Source: Liolophura sinensis (Eukaryota > Mollusca > Polyplacophora > Chitonida > Chitonidae). From it: a stretch of DNA of 64,000 bases. The stretch lies in NCBI RefSeq assembly GCF_032854445.1, contig NC_088304.1, forward strand, positions 28,343,732 through 28,407,731, given 5' to 3'. How positions within the stretch are numbered: position 1 is the first letter of the stretch; each line of letters starts with the position of its first letter. Shown one piece after another: positions 57,859 through 64,000 of the stretch. The translations under genes were made by a program, and so were the position numbers. A model generated the notes under the pieces. The model saw only the letters and a program-made list of their open reading frames with translations, ran no database searches and was not told where the DNA came from.

Positions 57859-58769
57859 CTGTAGAATACATTGTAGCATAAAGGGTAAAATCAGTTCACC
57901 GTTAGGCTAGAATGTTATAATAGTCACATTCCTCATTGTTGTGACGTCATCATTTGTTTAATTTCGTGGGTAAATCTAAGTATTTTAGCATGGGCATGTA
58001 GGAAATGTGACATTATTCTTCTGAATACTGAATACTGGCAGAGAAAATGAGTAAAAAAAGTGTTTTACCCAAAGTTAATATGGCAAGCATGTAAGACCCC
58101 CTATGCCTGAGTTTAGCAGGAAATTTGAGGACTTCCCCGTTCTAACTCTCTGTGGATTTCAGGGTTCTATCTGTGGGAGGCCTTGGTGACAAATTAAATA
58201 TAATAAATTTATGTGGCATGACAAGGTTGTCATCTCGGTTCCATGGCAAATCCAAATTCTCGAAAATTGTTCAGTTGTGGTTTAGTTTAATTTAAATTAT
58301 ACCGCCAAAATACAGCTGTCAGTCAAACATTACACCTGCAAAACCAAAAATGTAATATTTTGTCGATGCTCACATTCTATCCGTCACATTGACCCGTACC
58401 TTGAACCGTACCTTGAAATACCATGTTTTTCGACTATTACAAAGACGCTAAAAATGGCTTCTTTGGTCAAATTACTGGATAGGCTATATGAAAATTTGAC
58501 GTATGTTGATATATTTATTTAATTTACAATTTTGCTATTTATTATATATTTTATATAACATTATTAGGGCAAATTAAAGTTTGCCAATATATACAATGTC
58601 AGATGTTGTTCGAAGTTTATGTGGAGGCGCATTGCTTGTACACAAAGCTAGGCATTTTCAAAAGTGTAAATACATAAATGTTTCAAAACCTTTTAAACTT
58701 GACGTGCCTTCGCTGATACTGGTTCGTTCGTGTAGACTATCGCGATTAAGAAAACTGTCCCATGTGTAA
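57859..58769. other. Intronic stretch, nothing recognised
   Basis: AT-rich intron DNA with no exon, RNA gene or clear repeat. The 62-codon plus-strand frame at 58581-58769 has no recognisable domain. Confidence 0.4.
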
Positions 58770-58880
58770 ATGAGTCCCCTGCTTCATTTCAGATTCACCA
58801 CGATATGGATGAAATATTGCTGATGTGGCGTTAAGCCATAATCACTCATTCATTCATTCATTCATTCATTCATTTCAGGT
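58770..58880 (+). mobile_element. SINE 3' end with (CATT)n tail
   Basis: CTTCATTTCAGATTCACCAC, then GATATGGATGAAATATTGCT, GATGTGGCGTTAAGCCATAA and a (CATT)n run at about 58846-58875. I recall this 3' motif with a tetranucleotide tail as a common molluscan SINE end. The head is not visible. Confidence 0.55.
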
Positions 58881-58912
58881 CCTGTTGAATTAAAATTCAA
58901 CTTTCATTGGTT

Positions 58913-59027
58913 CAACAATCCAGCTGTAGCTGTTCCAACAATCCTGCTCTAGGTGCTTCAACAATCCTGCTCCAGCTGTTTCAACAATCCTGCTCTGGCT
59001 GTTCCAACAATCCTGCTCTAGGTGTTT
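58913..59027. repeat. Minisatellite, 23 bp x 5
   Basis: Five consecutive 23 bp units starting CAACAATCCTGCTCTAGGTG with minor changes; a sixth is cut off after TAACAAT. Confidence 0.85.
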
Positions 59028-59389
59028 TAACAATAGTTACATAGTTTATGAATGATCCATCAATGTTATTACCATGTGCCTATTTTTATGTTCCTGCCAA
59101 GTTCAATTTATGAATGATTATTAAAATTCTGAACAAAATCATGGATACAATAGATTTTTTCTGTGTGTGATTCAATATGAAACAAGGAGAGAATATGACA
59201 TACAGAGTTATATAGCTCCCCAGGCGAAGGTACCGTTGGTCTTTCTTGCCATATCTGCTGCTCATGGAGTGTGAACTCTGGGAAGGTTCAGCACAAAGAC
59301 ATTTACATCCTTTTACAAAGATGGGTTTTTCCTAATTTACTGATTATATATAATGAAGATTCGTGGGGTGTACGGAGAGTATTATGTTA

Positions 59390-60240
59390 GAGCGATTTTG
59401 TTCGTCTGTCCGTCTGTCCTTCATCGGTATTCCCGTCCGGGCTATAACTCCAACGGTTTTCTGCGTAGAGTCTTAATTTATCCTGGATACATAGATGATG
59501 ATGTGTCGCGACTCAAAAAGATTTTGTTTTTTTATATGATTTTGTGTCCGGGCTATAGCTCCAACAGTTTCCCACACAGAGTTTTAGGTTTTGGTGGATA
59601 GATAGATACACAGATGACTGTGTCGCGATTCACACGTGTTTATTTTCGCGGTTGTCATGGTAACCAAGTTAGATAGATATGATTTCGTGTATTACTTTTT
59701 GGTGGATACATGTATACACAGATGACGATGTGTCGCGACTCACATTTTATGCATTTCCGTAGTTGTCATGGTTACCAGATTGCCATTTCTCTATGTATAC
59801 TATACAAATAGATGTGATTTCGTGCCCAGGCAATAACTCCGACAGTTTTCCACATAGAGTTTTAACTTTTGGTGGATACATAGACACACAGATGACGATG
59901 TGTCGCGACTAGCATTTGTCCATTATCGATGTTGTCATACACGAGTAGTGTAACTCCGAAAAAAGACTTCATTGTGACTCAGTATTTCGGCATTTTATAT
60001 AGCCATCATCAGGAGAGATTGTGACTCACTATTTCGACATTTTATATAGCCATCATCAGGAGAGATTGTGACTCAATATTTCGGCATTTTCTTTATCTCT
60101 CCTGATGATGGCTAAATACAATGCCGAACTATTGATACGCGTGTATTATGTAAAACTCATGAGTGGTACTACAGGCTGTTGTCATGGTAACTAGATAGTC
60201 ACTTTCCTTACATAATACTATATGAATAGATCTGATTCTC
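59390..60240. repeat. Degenerate tandem repeat, unit roughly 120-190 bp
   Basis: Recurring phrases are CCGGGCTATAACTCCAAC, GTTTTCCACATAGAGTTTTA, GGTGGATACATAGA and GATGACGATGTGTCGCGACT, with GTTGTCATGGTAACCA. Four to five copies with unequal spacing. Confidence 0.65.
59980..60130. ncRNA. Three hammerhead-like core motifs (probably not active)
   Basis: Two minus-strand copies (about 59983-60013 and 60031-60060) read CTGATGATGGCTATATAAAA then TGCCGAAA or TGTCGAAA. One plus-strand copy (60101-60127) reads CTGATGATGGCTAAATACAA then TGCCGAA. CTGATGA, a TGGC/GCCR stem II and GAAA are the hammerhead core order, known from Penelope-like elements. No complementary stem I is visible. Confidence 0.3.
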
Positions 60241-60454
60241 CAACTGTTTCTGCATAAAGTTTGGATATGAGGTAGACACCTTTGTCCACTTGCGATGTTA
60301 TACTCACCATAGTGCTGCTGGTGTTAATTTATACATTTCAAACAAATGCATTTGATGGGGCGTATATTGTGTTCACCCGAACTCCCGTTTGCTAAGGTTA
60401 TGTAAAGGAAGCGGCTTCCCAGTGCTTATACTAGCAGTAACTAGCGGGAATTTC

Positions 60455-60545
60455 CTTTTAGCTTCAGCAGGTAGAGCGCTGGATTTCGGCTGCAGAGACC
60501 TGAGATCGCATCCTTGTGTGATCCACGTAATGTAATCCTTCAACC
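60455..60545 (+). mobile_element. tRNA-like SINE head
   Basis: AGCTTCAGCAGGTAGAGCGC resembles an A box with flanking acceptor stem, and GAGATCGCATCC about 30 bp later resembles a B box. The anticodon arm and acceptor stem do not close as a real tRNA, so this is a tRNA-derived relic. Confidence 0.5.
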
Positions 60546-61085
60546 ATTACAGTTACATCATTTGGCAGTTTAACGGATTTCCCCATCTGGGCTACCGTAT
60601 TATCATGCCAGTGTCAGTCTTTGTAAAGTCGCTCAGTCCTGACCTACATGTAGCACCGATCAACAAGCAGAGTCGTAATCTTAGACTGCCCTCGCTCTAT
60701 CTTATACAAATACCCAGACGAAACGATTACCTACATGTATATTGTATGCAAAGTTGTCCATGCAAATATGTATACGTGCACACTCCTGTAGCACTTGGCT
60801 GTCATGCTTGCTTAGAAAAGTTGTGTTAAGACCATACCGCATGAGGAACACCCTGTGTCACTTCGACTTTTTATCCGCCATGTTTGTTGTCCTCCCTCTA
60901 TCGGAAAATGCTATCATCCTCTGCATTTGTAACTATAAGTTTACAGACGCCTTTGCGCTTTGCGCACTCTTACCTACGTCCAAGGCCGCCTGTCCTCAGT
61001 CAGCTAGTCAGTCTATCAAAGAGTGGATCCATTTAAAAAACATAAACAAGACACTTGTGAGTCAGTCTAAAGATCATAAGATCAC
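60546..61085. other. Intronic stretch, nothing recognised
   Basis: Two overlapping plus-strand frames (74 and 164 codons) cover this region but show no domain, and the second runs into the SINE fragment. Confidence 0.4.
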
Positions 61086-61087
61086 AA

Positions 61088-61176
61088 TACTTATTTTATT
61101 TGATTGGTGTTTTTATGCCGTACTCAAGAATATTTCACTTATACCACGGCGGCCAGCATTATGGTGGGAAACTCCT
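61088..61176 (-). mobile_element. SINE fragment (3' domain of the 48.1 kb family)
   Basis: Plus-strand words TTTGATTGGTGTTTTTATGC, GCCGTACTCAAGAATATTTC and GGCCAGCATTATGGTGGG match the 48.1 kb SINE end; the rest is missing. Confidence 0.7.
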
Positions 61177-61189
61177 TGCAGTAAGTTGT

Positions 61190-61375
61190 ACGGGATGAGC
61201 CATGGTACTAATGATAGTGTAAGGTGCTACGTCTAAGCATAAATACGACCAGTCAGAATAAAACCCTAACTGAGGAAAATTGACAATAGGCCGGATTTCA
61301 CGGGTTATTCCTTTCGCCTGGTACCACTGCCATTACTGTTCTGGGTTTACCCTCGTCTTTTATAGGACAGTATAG
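61190..61375 (-). repeat. Diverged copy of a 4 kb-unit segment outside the array
   Basis: GAGCCATGGTACTAATG, AATAAAACCCTAACTGAGG and GGCCGGATTTCACGGGTTAT match the segment just before exon A in each unit (for example 12468-12580). It lies between exon 1 and exon 2 of the same gene. Confidence 0.55.
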
Positions 61376-61743
61376 TTCATACGGATCCAAATGAATGAAC
61401 ACATGATTTTGGTTTATAGTTTAACATCGGTAATATTTCATCCACACTGCACGGCATGTTTAAATCACACAGCAGCACATTCAAAAGAACTTTACACTTG
61501 TACGGTGAAAGATAAGACTCCTAACCCATAGAACTGCCTACTGAAACAATGTTAGTTTTGTGCAGCACCGACAGATCTTCACTCAAGTGCTGTGTTAGTC
61601 AGAGTACCGATTAACACAGGTAGAACTTCACTCTGCATTAGTCAGAATGTTAGGTAATACCGACAGGACCCCCACCACAGCACTGCGTCAGACGACGTTT
61701 GTCTTGCTCCCTTTTTGCTAGATATAGCAAACAAGAAACTCAC

Positions 61744-61869
61744 CCAACCGCGCGAGTTAACATCAGCGCCTCTACGAACAAGATCTTCAAGCTTTTGGAG
61801 ATCCCCATTCTCAGCAGCCACGATTAGACATTCAGAATGCCATCTGCGTGTAGACCTAGCCGTCGCCAT
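61744..61869 (-). CDS. Ankyrin gene first coding exon
   Basis: ATG at 61869 opens MATARSTRRWHSECLIVAAE, then NGDLQKLEDLVRRGADVNSR-GW, with donor GTGAGT. The text is a typical first ankyrin repeat, with LIVAAExGDLxxxExLxRRGADVN after a short basic N-terminus. 126 bp, ending in phase 0 like every other exon. An upstream in-frame start cannot be excluded; AACTAAG before the ATG could also be read as an acceptor, but no better start is visible. No clear TATA box in the correct orientation lies upstream. Confidence 0.75.
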
Positions 61870-62199
61870 CTTAGTTGAATCTAAACTAAAGAGTTGAATA
61901 TGAAGGTCACAGTACAGGACACAGGCCTCTCAAGCTATAAAAAGACATGAACTCACCTATATCTTGGTTATGGTTGGTCGACAAGAGCACACCATTATAT
62001 TTATGAATCGTGTGAGAGGTATGTCAAGTCTTCAAGTTAGTACTTAGCCCCAAAATAATTACGTAATAGTACATTGAACTATAAGTCTGCTGATGTTATA
62101 CTTTAACTTTGAACAACTGACTTGGCTGCTGAATTTGGCTAAAATTTAACTACAAATTGTGAGTTAATACCAGTATTAGCTAAGACACTTTTGAACAAC
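61870..62199. other. Upstream flank of the ankyrin gene, nothing recognised
   Basis: This should hold the 5' untranslated region and promoter. A TATAAAAAG at 61937 reads on the plus strand, the wrong orientation for this gene. Confidence 0.35.
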
Positions 62200-62695
62200 T
62201 GGGCCCTGGTGGTGGAGTGGTTGGCGTGCAAGGGCAGCAATATGACTCACGAACCTCTACCGTAACCTAGTTAGTAGTGTCAGCCTTGAAGTGGGCAGAA
62301 CCTGGGCGCCGCGACCCGATAAATGCTGGTCACCCACTGACTGACCAAGAAAAAATTGGTCAGAATTATCTGGTCAAAAGAAAAAACCTGGTTATACGAC
62401 CTCGAAACATAATTGTTTGTGCTACTAGTATCTGTGACCATTTTTTTTTTGCTAACACCAAGATATTTCTGCATGACCATGTCCTCATATATCAGACCGA
62501 CCAAGTTATTTGTGACCAGTTCGGTCAAAACATTTTTGGTCGAAACAGACCACAAAATAAATTTAGTCGATTCGAAAAACTGCGGAAGGTCGTGGGTTCC
62601 CCCTGGGGCCTGTCCGATTTCTATCCTTAATAATGGCTGCCAACATTATAAATATTTATCAGTTCTGCGTAAAACACTAACCAAATAAATAAAAT
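62200..62695 (+). mobile_element. Composite SINE with TGACC/GGTCA-rich body
   Basis: A tRNA-like head GGTGGTGGAGTGGTTGGCGT is followed by a body with many GGTCA and TGACC words. The 3' domain GGTCGTGGGTTCCCCCTGGG ... CTGCGTAAAACACTAACC is the same as the 48.1 kb SINE, ending AAATAAATAAAA. Orientation is plus, opposite to the other copies. Confidence 0.6.
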
Positions 62696-62804
62696 GAACA
62701 ACAAGACAACAGATTGTGCAGTATTAGAATATATATTCTGCACGTGTATATGTATTAGGTGTGTTTACATTGTACCTTCTTGCCCTTTTATTCAGTGTGA
62801 AGGG

Positions 62805-62960
62805 AATTTGGTCGACGGGGCCAAAATAAATGTTGGCCGCCCACTGACTGACCAGGAAAATCTTGGTCAAAATCATGTTGTCAAAAGGAAAAAGCTGGTT
62901 CCTCAACCGTTGACCGTAATTGTTTGGGTCACTACTATTTGCGACCAAATATAACATAAC
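62805..62960 (+). repeat. Partial second copy of the TGACC-rich SINE body
   Basis: CCCACTGACTGACCAGGAAA, CTTGGTCAAAATCATGT and GTCAAAAGGAAAAAGCTGGT match 62330-62395 closely; the head and the 3' domain are absent. Confidence 0.6.
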
Positions 62961-64000
62961 AACAAAATTCAGTCTGTGAAACTGAATTATATAGGCAAGC
63001 AGCCTATTGCTGGTCTGTTAACGTACCACCATACTAACAGTGCTTTGATCTTTGATTTGTTTTAATTCTAGCCCTTTGTCGACGTCCAGTAACGAAAGGC
63101 ATTCAGCATAAAGACTTAATCATGTGTAAGGCTTGGATTTAACATTCTACGTCTTTTAAGGTTAAAATACATTGACTTAAATATATATTCCTTTCCGTAG
63201 TTAAGGGCGAAGAAAAGAGTAACAGTACAAGAGAAACAAAATAAATAAATTCACCAATAATTTATTGTGAAGTTATTTTCAAATTTTGTAGTTTGATTAA
63301 TTGGAGACCACGGTCAGTACTGTACATATATTAACATATATGTATATCTAGATGTAATATCGTTACTTAAGTACAAAATAATGCACTATGTACGAATATT
63401 GTGTCATTTACATATAGGCGTCTGTATCTATATTGTGTAATTAAATACAGTACGCGTATTCTCCACTATTTAATGCTTGCAGAAATGATTAAGACGTGTA
63501 GTTATCGTAATTATGTTCAGTGTTGTAACTTGAAGTATTCTACGGTGAATACTTAGGTTGCATCTTAGATGTATTTAGAAATACAAGAAAAATACACAGT
63601 GCAACCCTCTAACACTACACAAAGTCACCCTGCCAGAACGGCTGTGCTCCCTAGGTCCTGATTCAAGATCTTGCTTTGGCAAGGTTTTACACTAGGTCAG
63701 CTGAGACAGTCTACAGTATGACAGGCTCCATATGTATATGTACAACTCGAGTCCCGGTTACGTCAATCGTAGATTTACCAACATTCCACTTTAGGCAACA
63801 ATGGCCACCATTTGCAAAACCGAAGCAAAATCAATGCATCCCTTTATGTTTTATTTCCAATCTTCTATCATATTATGACATATTTTGTATGTCGGTGGAA
63901 CTATGACGCTCTAAACGGACGTTATGAGCCTGGATGTATGAGCAAGGGGTCACCCGAATGCTTTCAGAAGATTATTAAATGGTAAGCATCATATACAAAG
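62961..64000. other. Noncoding flank, nothing recognised
   Basis: AT-rich, with ATATAT-type stretches near 63330. No exon, RNA gene or recognisable element. The plus-strand 76-codon frame at 63676 shows no domain. Confidence 0.4.

Larger units (their letters stand above)
1642..61869 (-). other. Ankyrin-repeat protein gene (transcription unit, at least 17 exons, 3' end outside window)
   Basis: A minus-strand gene built from exons that each encode one ankyrin repeat. The start exon (61744-61869) gives 42 residues. The next exon is 102 bp and the remaining 15 are exactly 99 bp (33 codons). All junctions are phase 0, so any exon can be gained or lost without changing the frame. Acceptors read ..ACAG and donors GTACGT, GTAAGT, GTGAGT or GTAGGT. 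Spliced in order, the exons give continuous repeats with the TPLHxAA, LLxxGAxxN and VNxQ signatures. Ankyrin repeats bind other proteins; no other domain is visible, so partner and role are unknown. No stop codon occurs in any exon. Continuation beyond 1642 is expected because that exon has a good donor. The exon chain is my inference from splice signals and frame; transcripts would confirm it. Confidence 0.8.

Noticed and set aside
60455-60545. Possible functional tRNA gene
   Set aside because: A- and B-box-like words are present, but the acceptor and anticodon stems do not close; better read as a SINE head.
1-64000. CRISPR array or bacterial operon
   Set aside because: No short direct repeats with regular spacers. 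Ribosome-binding sites and operon spacing are absent outside the compact Polinton, and spliced exons show eukaryotic DNA.

Overview
This is a window of eukaryotic, intron-bearing DNA, most probably from a mollusc. The case rests on three things: spliced ankyrin exons with clean GT/AG borders; dispersed SINE families of the kind I remember from bivalve and gastropod genomes; and a mixed load of LINE, BEL/Pao, THAP-related and Polinton/Maverick sequences. The host DNA is AT-rich. One block, 30.77-45.35 kb, is visibly GC-richer and is an integrated Polinton.

Layout. 1-0.96 kb: 3' end of a BEL/Pao retrotransposon (pol tail plus LTR). 1.6-61.9 kb, minus strand: one large ankyrin-repeat gene. It starts at an ATG exon (61744-61869) and runs leftward through single-repeat exons of 99 or 102 bp, all in phase 0. 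Between 8.85 and 47.6 kb it has grown by tandem amplification of a unit of about 3.98 kb. Each unit carries two ankyrin exons (A and B), a decayed THAP zinc-finger fragment and a decayed LINE. Five units are uninterrupted and a sixth is split by the Polinton. All 17 ankyrin exons are open, while the mobile-element pieces between them are broken.

30,768-45,347: a degraded Polinton with inverted terminal repeats. Minus-strand genes at the left: a small coiled protein, a conserved protein, and a penton-like candidate. Next come a plus-strand conserved protein and a small membrane protein, then a minus-strand membrane/coiled-coil protein. The plus-strand late block holds major capsid protein, packaging ATPase, four small conserved proteins and a retroviral-type integrase. 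A protein-primed family B DNA polymerase on the minus strand ends tail-to-tail with the integrase. Together these are a virus-like set for replication, integration and capsid assembly. Nearly every gene has stops or frameshifts, so the element is dead as written. The 311-residue plus-strand protein at 33.96-34.90 kb is the one clear exception. No protease gene was found.

47.7-57.7 kb, inside the first introns of the ankyrin gene: a tRNA-derived SINE, a dispersed repeat with an open frame, a short MITE, and a large inverted structure. That structure has about 22 copies of a ~140 bp satellite (49.65-52.88 kb) facing about 10 inverted copies (54.95-56.30 kb) across a 2 kb spacer. 57.9-64 kb holds SINE remnants, a 23 bp minisatellite, a degenerate tandem repeat and hammerhead-like motifs. 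Family names come from memory of these families. No search was run.
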